Origin: Candidatus Zhuqueibacterota bacterium
GTDB taxonomy: Bacteria > Zhuqueibacterota > Zhuqueibacteria > Zhuqueibacterales > Geothermadaptataceae
Direction: 5' to 3'
Length of the DNA: 64,000 bases
Assembly: GCA_030950365.1 (NCBI GenBank)
Contig: JAUZRQ010000027.1
Location: 21,293 to 85,292, forward strand
The notes below the pieces were generated by a model that worked only from the letters and a program-made list of their open reading frames with translations, did not search any database and was not told the DNA's origin. Positions 9,245-18,822 of this stretch are shown piece after piece; position 1 is the first letter of the stretch; the number at the start of each line of letters is the position of its first letter. The position numbers and the translations under genes were made by a program.

Positions 9245-10822
9245 ATGGCAAGTTCACCTTTTGATGTCCGCGCCATTTTGCAGATCATTGGCCGGCGAAA
9301 GTGGTTTTTGATTGTGCCATTGGTTGTGACCATGGCCGGAGCGTATTTCCACATCGCTACCATCGTTCCGGTTTATGAATCCAAAGCGAGTATCTTGCTT
9401 GGGCGCAATACCTATATCACCTCGACGATGTCGCGGGTACTACCTGGCGTGCAGGCGCAGAACCGGCAACAGCTCTGGCGACGCCGGCAGACGATCATGA
9501 AACAGATTTACAACACCACGTTGATGCAGAAAGTGATCGATCGCGCCGGGCTGGAACCATCTCAAGGCCAGATCGAAAAAGCGAAAAGGCTCGCCAGGGA
9601 GAATCCCGATATGAAATTTGACGATATTCTGCGGATGGTTCAGGTAAACTCGCTTATGAAACGGGTCATCGTTAAAATTCCACGGCGGGGCGAGTATTTT
9701 GAGATCGGCGCTAAATCCACCAATCCACGCAAGGCATATCTGATTGCCAAAACCCTGGCCGAGCTGTTCATCGAAGAAAGTTTGCTTCAGGAGCTGTCTG
9801 GTGTGCAACAGACCCTGCAGTTTTCTAACGAGCAACTGGAGATCTACCGCAAGAAACTGGAACAGGCGGAGAAAAAGCTGCGCGATTTCCGGCGCAACAT
9901 GGCCCGCGAGACCAATGTCGAGCTGCCCATCACCACCGAAAATTTGCCGCAGGTGCGTTCGCTCGTCGCTTCCATCGAGGTGGATCTGGCGGATAAATAC
10001 GACGAGCTCAATAACATCGAGCGGCAGTTGGGCGGTCTGGCCTCGGCAATCCGCTTGCTGAAGACCGATAAAGCCACGATGATCAAGGCCAAATTGATCG
10101 AGAAAATTTCCAAACTGGCTGAGCTAATGATCACGTTTTCCTGGAATTCCAAAGAGGTCCTGTCGCTGAATCAGGAGATCGTGTCGCTCAAGGATCAGCT
10201 CGCTGAGGAAATCCGGAAGCACAGCGCCGAGGGCCTTCTGGGGCGCTACAAGGAGTCAGACGTCCAGCGCGCCGTGCAGCGGGAAATCATCCTCAATGAA
10301 ATCGACCTGCTGAAACAACAGAAAAAGACTCTCGAGCAACTGGTGACCATTTATCAGAACAAGCAGAGCAAGATTCCGGCGTATGAGCTGACTCTGCAGA
10401 AGCTGCAGAACGAAGTGAATAAGAACCGCGAAATCTATCAAGCGTTTCTGGAGCAGGTGCAGAGCATGAAAATTCGCGAGGCCATGCAGCATACCGAAGC
10501 GCAGATTCTGTACCGCATTCTGGAACCGGCGCAAATACCGGTTGTGCCGGTGAATACGGATGTGCAGAAGATTTTGATTTTGGCCCTCATGGCTGGGCTG
10601 GGTGTGGGGGGAGGACTCGTCTATCTCCTGGAGATGATGGACAACTCCTTTAAAGATGTGGATGATGTGGAGAAGTACCTCGGCCTGATCGTGATCGGCA
10701 CCGTGCCGAAGATGAACTTTGGACAACCCGAAGCAAGCCGAAGACGTTGGGCCATCCCGCTGGTCGCTGCATCGGTCATCATCATTGCATTAATCGGCTT
10801 TGTCTTGCTGAACCGCGGATAA
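9245..10822 (+). CDS. Chain-length determinant / GumC-like inner-membrane protein (Wzz)
   Basis: This protein would control polymer length and couple the synthase machinery to the export channel. The 525-residue product has membrane helices at about residues 21-38, 441-462 and 502-523, with a long periplasmic coiled-coil domain between the first two, rich in heptad-like K/E/L stretches. The Wzz proline-containing segment is visible around residues 415-440 (LEPAQIPVVPVNT). It lacks the fused kinase domain found in many GumC/Wzc proteins; a separate tyrosine kinase is encoded three genes downstream. The third C-terminal helix is unusual for the family, which normally ends after the second. Confidence 0.87.
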   Translation: MASSPFDVRAILQIIGRRKWFLIVPLVVTMAGAYFHIATIVPVYESKASILLGRNTYITSTMSRVLPGVQAQNRQQLWRRRQTIMKQIYNTTLMQKVIDRAGLEPSQGQIEKAKRLARENPDMKFDDILRMVQVNSLMKRVIVKIPRRGEYFEIGAKSTNPRKAYLIAKTLAELFIEESLLQELSGVQQTLQFSNEQLEIYRKKLEQAEKKLRDFRRNMARETNVELPITTENLPQVRSLVASIEVDLADKYDELNNIERQLGGLASAIRLLKTDKATMIKAKLIEKISKLAELMITFSWNSKEVLSLNQEIVSLKDQLAEEIRKHSAEGLLGRYKESDVQRAVQREIILNEIDLLKQQKKTLEQLVTIYQNKQSKIPAYELTLQKLQNEVNKNREIYQAFLEQVQSMKIREAMQHTEAQILYRILEPAQIPVVPVNTDVQKILILALMAGLGVGGGLVYLLEMMDNSFKDVDDVEKYLGLIVIGTVPKMNFGQPEASRRRWAIPLVAASVIIIALIGFVLLNRG

Positions 10823-10852
10823 AGCTGTGTTAAACACGGGAGTGGGATACCT

Positions 10853-12502
10853 TTGAGCGAAGAACGTCGCCTTGTACAATCCGTAGAAATTACCGATTCC
10901 GGCATCCACATCTTGCAGTTGGCCTCGGTGTTGGATGCATCCACCGTTGCTGAATTTGAAGAGGTATTAGGTTATCTCCTGTCGCAGAATTATTTCCACT
11001 TCATCGTGGATCTGTCGCATGTAGAGTTCGTGAGTTCAGCGGGCTGGGGGGTGTTTGTGGGCGAGCTGAAGAAGATTCGTGAAGGTGGAGGAGATATCAA
11101 ACTGGTGGGCATGCAACCCGAAGTGCTGGACGTGTTCATGCTGCTGGAGCTGGATCAGCTTATCGAAGCGTTTTCCACGGTGGAAGAAGGCATTGCCGCA
11201 TTTTTACGGAATAGGCCGGAGCCCCGGCAGGCGGTAACGGTTCCAGAAGGCGAAGTCGAACACGAATCCGGTGAGCCGCAAGAAAGCCGGGCGCCGGATG
11301 AAGCGCAGGAGGAAGCTGTTATAGCCGATGCCCCGCCGGCTGCGTCAGAAGCGGAAGGAGCGTCGGACGCACCGCCACCTGCCGAAACCGCGGCGCAGGT
11401 TGATGACGAAGCCGAGAAAATCGCGCAACTGGAACGCGCGATTCATGAAGGGCAGCCCCCGGCCGGGCTGGATGATCCAGACACATCCGAAATCGATCGC
11501 ACCGAAATCGACATTCAAGAAGCAAAGCGAGCGGCCGAAACCGAGGCGGTAATGGATGGAATGCAGGATTTGCCTGAGGCCTCCAATAGCGCCGGAGATT
11601 TGCAGGAGCAAAACCTACAGAAAAACGGTGGCCTGAAAATAAACCTCGATCCGGGCCCAGAGATGATTGATGAATCCGGGGATGATCGGACCGAGGCAAC
11701 GCCTGCAGCCGGAGCGCTGGCGAGTGATCTTGATCCCGATTTTTCGCGAGGAAACATTGGTGAGCATTCAAGTGTTCTGGAGGATTCGGAACCTCCCCGA
11801 GCTGCAGCACCGCCGGCGGCTCCGCTGTCAGAAGCCATGGAACCGTCTTCGCAGAACACGTCGGAAACGACTTATTCACAAGCATCGGAACCACCGTTGC
11901 CGAAAGAACCGGATTCATCGATAGAAGAACCAGCCCCAGACCGGTTGGAGAATCCGTTCGACATTGCCGAAATTGATGATCCCTGGCTAGGGGGGATGGA
12001 ATTGGAGCAAGATGATAGCACATTGCGCTCGCGACTGTCGGATGCCATGATCGAAGAAGTCGATCTGAATGTGCCGGATTTCCAGCAGGAGTTTAGGGGC
12101 CTGGATCATGGCCCATCCGCCAATAGCGGCGAGAGCGGACATTCGGGCAACTGGGAAGCCACGGAGGAGGACTACGAAAATCTGCAGTGGCTGAAAAAAG
12201 ATGCCGTTTCTCTGTTCGAAGCGGCCGAAAACGGTAATTCGCACCATACGAGCCGGTTGCCGGACCATCCCGGCGGCAATTCGCGGCTGCGAATGGATGA
12301 TGATCCGCTGCTGGAGAAGATTGTCAGCGTGGTCATCGCCAATCCGAGCTATGGCCCGAGCGTCATCCGTAAGGTGCTGCTGGATATGAATCTCATTGAC
12401 CCATCAGTGACCCGATCGATGATTTTTAAGAAACTGATTCAACTGGGACTGACTACACGCGCAAAGCGGGAAGCTTTTGCGAAAAATCACTCGCTTGACT
12501 GA
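10853..12502 (+). CDS. STAS-domain protein with long acidic linker and C-terminal helical domain
   Basis: Residues 8-118 form a STAS domain like anti-sigma factor antagonists: IVDLSHVEFVSSAGWGVF, with Ser61/Ser62 at the usual phosphorylation site. Residues about 120-470 are low-complexity, very rich in E, D, A, P and S, and probably disordered. Residues about 480-549 form a compact, helical, possibly winged-helix-like domain with VVIANPSYGPSVIRKVL. Typical STAS regulators are about 110 residues, so 549 is exceptional. The start is a TTG with GGGAG ten bases upstream; no ATG is near. Its place between Wzz and the tyrosine kinase suggests a phosphorylation-dependent switch in polymer synthesis, which is inference. 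Confidence 0.8.
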   Translation: MSEERRLVQSVEITDSGIHILQLASVLDASTVAEFEEVLGYLLSQNYFHFIVDLSHVEFVSSAGWGVFVGELKKIREGGGDIKLVGMQPEVLDVFMLLELDQLIEAFSTVEEGIAAFLRNRPEPRQAVTVPEGEVEHESGEPQESRAPDEAQEEAVIADAPPAASEAEGASDAPPPAETAAQVDDEAEKIAQLERAIHEGQPPAGLDDPDTSEIDRTEIDIQEAKRAAETEAVMDGMQDLPEASNSAGDLQEQNLQKNGGLKINLDPGPEMIDESGDDRTEATPAAGALASDLDPDFSRGNIGEHSSVLEDSEPPRAAAPPAAPLSEAMEPSSQNTSETTYSQASEPPLPKEPDSSIEEPAPDRLENPFDIAEIDDPWLGGMELEQDDSTLRSRLSDAMIEEVDLNVPDFQQEFRGLDHGPSANSGESGHSGNWEATEEDYENLQWLKKDAVSLFEAAENGNSHHTSRLPDHPGGNSRLRMDDDPLLEKIVSVVIANPSYGPSVIRKVLLDMNLIDPSVTRSMIFKKLIQLGLTTRAKREAFAKNHSLD

Positions 12503-12541
12503 GGGCGATAATCAAGGAAGACAAACGAGAGAGAACGGCGC

Positions 12542-13660
12542 ATGGGTGATTTTGTTTTTAATGATATTATTCGATCGCGCAACAGTGAATATTTCCTGAG
12601 AACGGCCAATAGTGTGCATCAGAACCGCATTGTGTCGTCGTTTTTCAGGAACGGAACGTTGATTGACTCGCAATACAAAGTGTACAATTCGGGCATTTCG
12701 GATGAAGCCCTTTTGAGTGAAACCCGGGCGTTTCACGAAGAAAAAAAGGCGGAGATCAAATCGTTGCTGGCGCTGGCTGAGCGGCTGCGCGAGACCGAAC
12801 AGGGCGAAACCAAAAACTTGCTCGGACTTTCGTTTCTGCGCCGTGGCATGTATGATGAGGCCATTGAGCAATTTGAAGAGGCCATTGTCATCAACCCTGA
12901 AAACTCGGTGTTTTACAACAACCTGGGGCGGGCCTATCTCGGAACCGGAAAGGTGGACGAGGCCATCACCGTGCTGGAGAAGGCCATCGAGCTGAGTCCC
13001 AATTTCGCCGATTTTCACAACAATCTCGGCATGGCCTACCTCAAAAAAAACATGTGCAAGAAAGCGGTGGAACAGTTCGAGCGTGCCACTGCGATCAATC
13101 CTTATTATGCCGATGCATTTTACAACCTGGCGCTGGCGTATATAGCCAACGGCTACACTCGCGAAGATTTCCAACTGTCCATCCACAGCGATGCGCGCAT
13201 CCGCGAAAACATGGAAAAGGCGCTGAAGATTAATCCGAATTTCAAGAATGCGGATTTCCAAAAAGGCGAGGATTACTTGAAGGCGCATCAGTTCGAACAG
13301 GCGTTTGCCGCATTTGAAAGGGCGCGCCAGAACGCGGTCAGTTCGCCCGATCTTTCGTTTGTGCTGGATTTTTACCTGCGCGTGGTGCACGACGGTAAAA
13401 ATATCAAAAGCACCATGATCTGGCAGCATATCCGTAAGTTGGAGCAATTGTTGAAGAAATATCCCAACTATGCGGATCTGTATAACCATCTCGGAGTAGC
13501 CTATGTGATCATGAGCAAATTTGTCAATAACAAGGCGATTCAATTGTTCGAAAAGGCCATGGAAATCAACCCGAATTTTGAACGGGCCCGGAAGAACAAA
13601 CGACTGGCCGAATACGATCATAAAGGCATTCAACTGTTGTTTGATGCTATCATGAAATAA
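12542..13660 (+). CDS. TPR-repeat protein of the exopolysaccharide operon
   Basis: The 372-residue protein has no signal peptide, so it is probably cytoplasmic. After an N-terminal region of about 90 residues, at least three consecutive tetratricopeptide repeats are clear (about 95-195: YDEAIEQFEEAIVINP, VDEAITVLEKAIELSP, CKKAVEQFERATAINP), with further degenerate ones to residue 360 (NNKAIQLFEKAMEINP). TPRs mediate protein contacts. It lies between the STAS gene and the tyrosine kinase gene with gaps of only 39 and 18 bases, so a scaffold or regulatory role with them is plausible but not shown. Confidence 0.82.
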   Translation: MGDFVFNDIIRSRNSEYFLRTANSVHQNRIVSSFFRNGTLIDSQYKVYNSGISDEALLSETRAFHEEKKAEIKSLLALAERLRETEQGETKNLLGLSFLRRGMYDEAIEQFEEAIVINPENSVFYNNLGRAYLGTGKVDEAITVLEKAIELSPNFADFHNNLGMAYLKKNMCKKAVEQFERATAINPYYADAFYNLALAYIANGYTREDFQLSIHSDARIRENMEKALKINPNFKNADFQKGEDYLKAHQFEQAFAAFERARQNAVSSPDLSFVLDFYLRVVHDGKNIKSTMIWQHIRKLEQLLKKYPNYADLYNHLGVAYVIMSKFVNNKAIQLFEKAMEINPNFERARKNKRLAEYDHKGIQLLFDAIMK

Positions 13661-13678
13661 GCTGAGGGAAAAACGACC

Positions 13679-14389
13679 ATGGATCGGTTTATTGGTAACA
13701 TCGTGGATTTCTTTGACGAAGAATCCCCGGAAGCCACGGAATTTCGTCGGTTGTACTCAAAATTGAAAAACATGTATGCCGGTCAAAATATAAAAAATCT
13801 CCTCATTACCAGTTCGACCATTGGCGAGGGCAAAAGCACCACGGCAGCGTTACTGGCCTGTACGGTAGCACGCTACCGCGAAACTAAGACCATCTTGGTG
13901 GACTGCGATTTGCGCCGGCCGCGGGTGCATCACCTATTCACCCTCAGCAAAGAGGATGGCGTCGCCGATGTGCTCACCGGCCGCAAGCGCCTGGATGCTT
14001 GCTTCAAGCAGAGTCCGCTGGAGAATCTCAAGATTCTGACCTCGGGTGGCATCGTGGATAATCCCACCGAGCTGTTCAACTCGCCGAAAATGAAAGACCT
14101 GTTCTCGGAGATTAAATTCTACTTTGATGCTGTGATCGTGGATAGTCCGCCCATCAACCCAGTGACCGATGCCCTGATTCTGGCACCGGAGATGGACGGC
14201 GCGTTGATGGTGGTGAAGGCCGGGCAAACGCCGAAAGAGGTGGTACGGCGGGCAGTTGAGCTGATGCGAAATACCGGCGTGAATATTCTTGGGGTCATCG
14301 TCAACAATATGAAAGAAGTACTGCCGTACTATTACGATTATAAATACTACGGTTACGATTATTACGCCAAGAATATCAAGGCGGCGTGA
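13679..14389 (+). CDS. Bacterial tyrosine kinase (BY-kinase, CpsD/CapB-like)
   Basis: The autophosphorylating tyrosine kinase works with the Wzz-like membrane protein to cycle polymer assembly. The 236-residue protein carries Walker A (SSTIGEGKST, about 45-54), Walker A' (ILVDCDLRRP, about 72-81) and Walker B (VIVDSPP), the BY-kinase set. The last 20 residues form a tyrosine cluster with nine Tyr, the usual autophosphorylation tail. It is a free-standing kinase of the Gram-positive CpsD arrangement in an otherwise Gram-negative locus. The kinase and its membrane activator are separated by the STAS and TPR genes. Confidence 0.93.
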   Translation: MDRFIGNIVDFFDEESPEATEFRRLYSKLKNMYAGQNIKNLLITSSTIGEGKSTTAALLACTVARYRETKTILVDCDLRRPRVHHLFTLSKEDGVADVLTGRKRLDACFKQSPLENLKILTSGGIVDNPTELFNSPKMKDLFSEIKFYFDAVIVDSPPINPVTDALILAPEMDGALMVVKAGQTPKEVVRRAVELMRNTGVNILGVIVNNMKEVLPYYYDYKYYGYDYYAKNIKAA

Positions 14390-14542
14390 ACTGCATGCTC
14401 TTTCGTCATACGCATTATGTCAAATATAGAAGATTTTACTGAATTCTATTCTGCAAACGCATGGCATGGGGGATAAAATTAATACGATTTTTCAGTTTTT
14501 TTTGAAAATGAGGAATCAGACACGAATACACTGGAGGTATTG

Positions 14543-15499
14543 ATGGCAAGCTATTTGGTGACGGGTGGGGCTGGCTTCATTGGATCTAACCTCGTACATG
14601 AATTGGTGCGGCGAGGAGAACATGTTCGCGTTCTGGATGATCTTTCCACCGGACGTCCGGAAAACTTGCGCGGAATTCTGGATAAAATTGAATTCATCGA
14701 AGGTGATATTTGCGATGAAGAAACGGTTCGCCGTGCCATGTACGGAATGGATTACGTGCTGCATCAGGCGGCCTTGCCATCGGTTCAGCGCTCGGTGAAC
14801 AATCCGATCGCTTCCAACCGAGTTAACGTCAACGGCACGTTGACCTTGCTGATGGCCGCACGGGAACAGAGGGTAAAACGCTTTGTCATCGCTTCCAGTT
14901 CGTCGGTTTACGGCGACACACCGGTTCTGCCCAAGGTTGAGGACATGCCAATCAATCCGCTGTCACCGTATGCGACTTCGAAGCTGGCGGCCGAAAAATA
15001 TGCCATGAATTTCTACAAGCTGTATGGCCTACCTACGGTTGCATTACGCTATTTCAACGTTTTTGGCCCGCGGCAAAATCCGAAATCGCAGTACGCGGCC
15101 GTGATTCCGAAATTCATCACCGCGATGCTGAAAGGCGAGTTGCCGGTGGTTTATGGCGATGGCGAGCAGTCGCGCGATTTTACCTTCATCGAGAATGTGG
15201 TGCAGGCGAATTTGCAGGCCTGCCATTCTGAAAAAGCGCCGGGCCATGTAGTAAATATTGCCTGTGGGCAGCGCTATAGCCTGAATGATTTGCTGCGCAT
15301 GCTGGAGCGCGTGCTAGAGGTGCCGGCCAATGCCGTGTATGAGTCTCCCCGGCCCGGGGATGTGAAGCATTCGCTAGCCAGCATCGAGTTGGCCCGTGAT
15401 GTGCTGGATTATAAGCCACAGGTTTCTTTCGAGGAGGGACTGAGACGTACCGTGGCCTGGTATCAAGAAACCGTGCAAGAGACGTTTTCACTCGCCTAA
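14543..15499 (+). CDS. NAD-dependent UDP-sugar epimerase (GalE/WbpP-like SDR)
   Basis: This extended short-chain dehydrogenase would make an activated sugar for the polymer, most likely by C4 epimerisation of UDP-GlcNAc/Glc. The 318-residue protein begins with the Rossmann motif VTGGAGFIGSNLV, has SSSVYGD and the catalytic YATSK (Tyr-x-x-x-Lys) near residue 148, and FNVFGPRQNP. GGAGG lies 5 bases before ATG 14543; a TTG three bases earlier is less likely. About 150 bases separate it from the kinase gene, so a second promoter is possible. UDP-GlcNAc 4-epimerase (WbpP subfamily) is the closest remembered match; substrate is not certain. Confidence 0.9.
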   Translation: MASYLVTGGAGFIGSNLVHELVRRGEHVRVLDDLSTGRPENLRGILDKIEFIEGDICDEETVRRAMYGMDYVLHQAALPSVQRSVNNPIASNRVNVNGTLTLLMAAREQRVKRFVIASSSSVYGDTPVLPKVEDMPINPLSPYATSKLAAEKYAMNFYKLYGLPTVALRYFNVFGPRQNPKSQYAAVIPKFITAMLKGELPVVYGDGEQSRDFTFIENVVQANLQACHSEKAPGHVVNIACGQRYSLNDLLRMLERVLEVPANAVYESPRPGDVKHSLASIELARDVLDYKPQVSFEEGLRRTVAWYQETVQETFSLA

Positions 15500-15616
15500 A
15501 CACGGATCGACGTATCATGTTACAAGATTGGCGCAGGGAGGCACTAAGCAACATTGCCAACGGACCTGGCATCAACAGAGAAAGACTTCAAAGATCAACA
15601 GGTCACGAATACATCC

Positions 15617-16546
15617 ATGAGCATTTTAAACGCGATATCTGTAGACGTCGAAGACTGGTTTCACGTTTCCCTATTTCGCCATTGCATTCGGCCAGGCGAA
15701 TGGGATCGGCTGGAGAGCACCGTTGTTGCCAACGTCTGCCGAATCCTGAATTTGTTTTCCCGCTATAACGTTCGCGCCACGTTTTTTGTGCTGGGATGGG
15801 TGGCCGAGCGCTACCCTGAAATCGTGGTGGCCATTCAGGAGCAGGGCCATGAAATCGCCTCCCACGGATATCAGCATCAAATCATATACGAGCAAACCCG
15901 CGATGCGTTCTACCAGGATGTCAAACAGTCCATCGATATTCTGGAGAGCATTACCGGCGAGAAGGTGCGCGGCTACCGTGCACCCAGCTACTCCATCACC
16001 CGTTCTTCGCTCTGGGCCTGGGAGAAGCTCGTGGATCTGGGCCTGGAGTACGACTCCAGCGTGTTCCCCGTCCGGCATGATCTGTATGGCATCGCCGACG
16101 CCCCGCGGTTTCCATTCAAAATTAAAGTGAAAAACAAGGGCGAGCTCGTCGAATTCCCCATTTCGACGATTCGCATTCTGGGCAAAAATATCCCGATCGC
16201 GGGAGGCGGTTATTTGCGTCTGTATCCCTACTGTTTTTTTAAAAAGGGTATCGAGCAAATTAATGCCCAGGGCAACCCTGCCATTATCTATTTTCACCCA
16301 TGGGAAATCGATCCGCACATTCCACGTATCCCCGCGGGCAAACTCAAGCGCATTCGCCATTATGGCAACCTGGCCCTCACGGAAGAGAGGCTTGTTCAAC
16401 TGCTGGATAACTTTCGATTTGGTACGGTGCAGCAGGTATTGAAACAGACCTTTGATTTACCGCACTGGCCGGACGTTAAAGGCCCAACGGAAGACAATCA
16501 ACGTAATGGCAAATATCAGGCTGCACTGGTACATGAAACGCTTTAA
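15617..16546 (+). CDS. Polysaccharide deacetylase with DUF3473 (XrtA/PEP-CTERM locus type)
   Basis: The 309-residue protein is a NodB-fold carbohydrate esterase. It starts NAISVDVEDWFHVSLF, the characteristic opening of the deacetylase subfamily found in exosortase (PEP-CTERM) exopolysaccharide loci, with the metal-site Asp-Val-Asp, HEIASHGYQH (the H-x-x-x-H ligands) near residue 80 and GYRAPSYSI. The C-terminal DUF3473 region contains YFHPWEIDP. It would remove acetyl groups from the polymer or its precursor. ATG 15617 places the conserved N-terminus correctly; upstream in-frame codons add only an unconserved stretch. It is followed by the FemAB-like gene that accompanies it in such loci. 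Confidence 0.9.
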   Translation: MSILNAISVDVEDWFHVSLFRHCIRPGEWDRLESTVVANVCRILNLFSRYNVRATFFVLGWVAERYPEIVVAIQEQGHEIASHGYQHQIIYEQTRDAFYQDVKQSIDILESITGEKVRGYRAPSYSITRSSLWAWEKLVDLGLEYDSSVFPVRHDLYGIADAPRFPFKIKVKNKGELVEFPISTIRILGKNIPIAGGGYLRLYPYCFFKKGIEQINAQGNPAIIYFHPWEIDPHIPRIPAGKLKRIRHYGNLALTEERLVQLLDNFRFGTVQQVLKQTFDLPHWPDVKGPTEDNQRNGKYQAALVHETL

Positions 16547-16565
16547 GCAAGGGATTGGATCAAGC

Positions 16566-17621
16566 ATGAGCCGGGTTACAACGTTACAATCCAATATACG
16601 GGTTGAGCAGTTAATGGAACCGACTTCTGGATGGGATGAGTTTATCCACCAGCATCCGGAGGGGAAGATTTATCATCTATCCTGCATCCATCGCGTCATC
16701 CGTCGCTCGTTTGGCCATCGAATATTTTATCTGGTCGCTCGTCGAAATGGCAGCATCGTGGGTGGACTGCCGATCGTGCACATGAAAAGCCGTCTTTTCG
16801 GCAATTTTATGGTTTCCTTGCCATTTTTTAATTATGGCGGCCTGTGTGCCGACGATCCAGAGGTGAAACGTGCTCTTTTGCAGCAAGCCATCCGGATCGC
16901 TAGCGCCGAGTCTGTAAATTATCTGGAACTGCGGCATATCGAACCGCAATTCCAAAATCTGGCCTGCAAATCTCACAAAGTGGCCATGCTGCTGGATTTG
17001 CCACAGCATCCTGAAATGCTATGGAATGGATTCAAATCCAAGCTGCGTAGCCAGATCCGACGACCCCAGAAGGAAGGCATTCAGGTCAAAGTGGCTAAAT
17101 ACGAACTGCTGGATGATTTTTATCGCGTCTTTTCCGTAAACATGCGTGATTTGGGAACGCCGGTGTATTCCAAAAACCTGTTTGCCAACATGCTGAAATA
17201 CTGTCATAAGAATGCCTGGATCGTGGTAGCGTACAAAGACAGGACTCCCCTGGCTGCTGGTTTTCTATTGGGCTACAAAGGCGTCATGGAAATTCCGTGG
17301 GCGTCGTCGTTGCGCAAATACAACCGTCTGGCGGCCAACATGCTCATGTATTGGCATGCACTCAAGTTTGCCATCGAACAGGGCTATAATAAATTTGATT
17401 TCGGCCGTAGCTCACCCGATTCGGGAACCTTCCGCTTCAAGCGGCAGTGGGGCGCCGAACCCGTGCCCCTGAACTGGGAATACTGGCTGGCGAATGGCAC
17501 GGCCATCCCGGATATGAGTCCGCAAAACGGCCGGTTCCAACTGGCCATCCGGCTGTGGCAGAAGCTGCCGCTGAGCGTCACGCGCATTGTCGGACCATCA
17601 ATCGTGCGTAACATTCCCTGA
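16566..17621 (+). CDS. FemAB/GNAT-related protein of exopolysaccharide loci
   Basis: The protein (351 aa from ATG 16566) belongs to the FemAB-like acyltransferase group often found in XrtA/PEP-CTERM polysaccharide clusters. Visible landmarks are IYHLSCIHRVIRRSFGH near the N-terminus, FVSLPFFNYGG region, KLRSQIRRPQKEG, RDLGTPVYSKNLF, and KFDFGRSSPDSGTFRFKRQWG near the C-terminus. Such proteins are thought to move an aminoacyl or acyl group to a sugar, but the exact reaction is not known. A longer in-frame form from 16452 would overlap the deacetylase gene by about 95 bases and is less likely; ATG 16533 is an alternative. Confidence 0.85.
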   Translation: MSRVTTLQSNIRVEQLMEPTSGWDEFIHQHPEGKIYHLSCIHRVIRRSFGHRIFYLVARRNGSIVGGLPIVHMKSRLFGNFMVSLPFFNYGGLCADDPEVKRALLQQAIRIASAESVNYLELRHIEPQFQNLACKSHKVAMLLDLPQHPEMLWNGFKSKLRSQIRRPQKEGIQVKVAKYELLDDFYRVFSVNMRDLGTPVYSKNLFANMLKYCHKNAWIVVAYKDRTPLAAGFLLGYKGVMEIPWASSLRKYNRLAANMLMYWHALKFAIEQGYNKFDFGRSSPDSGTFRFKRQWGAEPVPLNWEYWLANGTAIPDMSPQNGRFQLAIRLWQKLPLSVTRIVGPSIVRNIP

Positions 17622-17629
17622 GGCAAACC

Positions 17630-18775
17630 ATGGACGTGCTATTCTGGGCAGGCATCGCTTTGATCGTCTATGTTTACGCCGGCTATCCGTTGCTGCTGTT
17701 GCTGCTCAACAGCGTCCGTGGTGGGCGGGCGGTGCGGCGTGCGAACATCGAGCCGGACGTGACCCTGATCATTTCGGCATACAATGAAGAAGATGTGATT
17801 GCCCGCAAGCTGGACAATTCGCTCCATTTAGACTATCCTGCTAAAAAACTGGAAATTCTTGTCGTTTCCGACGCCTCGACCGATAAAACGGATGACATTG
17901 TGCGGCAGTATGCCGATCGCGGCGTGCGGCTATTGCGCATGCCCGAGCGCGGCGGCAAAACAGTGGGCTTGAATGCGGCCGTGCCGCAGGCCCGGGGCGA
18001 AATCATCATTTTTTCCGATGCCAACGCGCTGTACGACCGGAAGGTGGTGCGCAACATGGTGCGCAATTTCGCCGATCCGGAGGTGGGCGTGGTCACCGGC
18101 GAATCGCGCTACCTGATCGAGGACGGCGATACCTCTACCGAGAGCGAAAACCTGTACTGGCGCTATGAATTGATGCTGAAAAAACTGGAGAGCGCGCTGG
18201 GCTCGGTCGTCGGCGGCGATGGCGCGATTTACGCCATCCGCAAATCGCTGTACCGGCCCATGCAGCCGTCGGATTTGTCTGATTTCGTCAACCCGCTGCA
18301 GATCGTGGCGCAGGGTTACCGCAACGTGTATGAGCCCGAGGCGTTCAGCTACGAGAAGGGTGGGGAGAGTTTCGAAAAAGAATTTCGCCGCAAGGTGCGC
18401 ATCGTCAACCGCGCCTGGCGCGGCATGGTGAGCATGCGCCGGGTGCTCAATCCGTTCCGGTACGGTTGGTTCGCCGTGCAGGCGTGGTCGCACAAAGTGC
18501 TGCGCTGGTGGGTGCCGGCGTTCATGGCGATGGTGCTGTTCGCCAACCTTATGCTGCTGGGGACGCATCCGTTTTATCAGGCCAGTCTCTTGCTGCAGGG
18601 CCTGTTTTACGGCCTGGCTGTCATCGGCTCGGCGCGCCGCTCGACAAGGCCCATGAGCCGGCTGGTGTACATTCCGTATTACTTCTGTCTCGTGAACTGG
18701 GCCAGCCTGCGCGGTATCATCGAAAATTATTTTGGCCGAACCTATACCACCTGGGAAACGGTGCGGCAGCAATAA
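17630..18775 (+). CDS. Family 2 glycosyltransferase (processive-type membrane GT2)
   Basis: The 381-residue enzyme has an N-terminal membrane helix (about 3-24), a GT-A catalytic domain with VTLIISAYNEEDVI at about 43-56, IIIFSDANALYD (the D-x-D nucleotide-sugar/metal site) near 125, and GSVVGGDGAIYAIRK near 195, then two C-terminal membrane helices (about 300-345). The layout resembles membrane GT2 enzymes that extend glycan chains at the inner membrane. It follows the FemAB-like gene by 8 bases. The sugar transferred cannot be read from the sequence. Confidence 0.9.
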   Translation: MDVLFWAGIALIVYVYAGYPLLLLLLNSVRGGRAVRRANIEPDVTLIISAYNEEDVIARKLDNSLHLDYPAKKLEILVVSDASTDKTDDIVRQYADRGVRLLRMPERGGKTVGLNAAVPQARGEIIIFSDANALYDRKVVRNMVRNFADPEVGVVTGESRYLIEDGDTSTESENLYWRYELMLKKLESALGSVVGGDGAIYAIRKSLYRPMQPSDLSDFVNPLQIVAQGYRNVYEPEAFSYEKGGESFEKEFRRKVRIVNRAWRGMVSMRRVLNPFRYGWFAVQAWSHKVLRWWVPAFMAMVLFANLMLLGTHPFYQASLLLQGLFYGLAVIGSARRSTRPMSRLVYIPYYFCLVNWASLRGIIENYFGRTYTTWETVRQQ

Positions 18776-18822
18776 GGAACTTTTCGGCCAACTGAGGATC
18801 GCTTTGAAAGGGATTTCAACCG

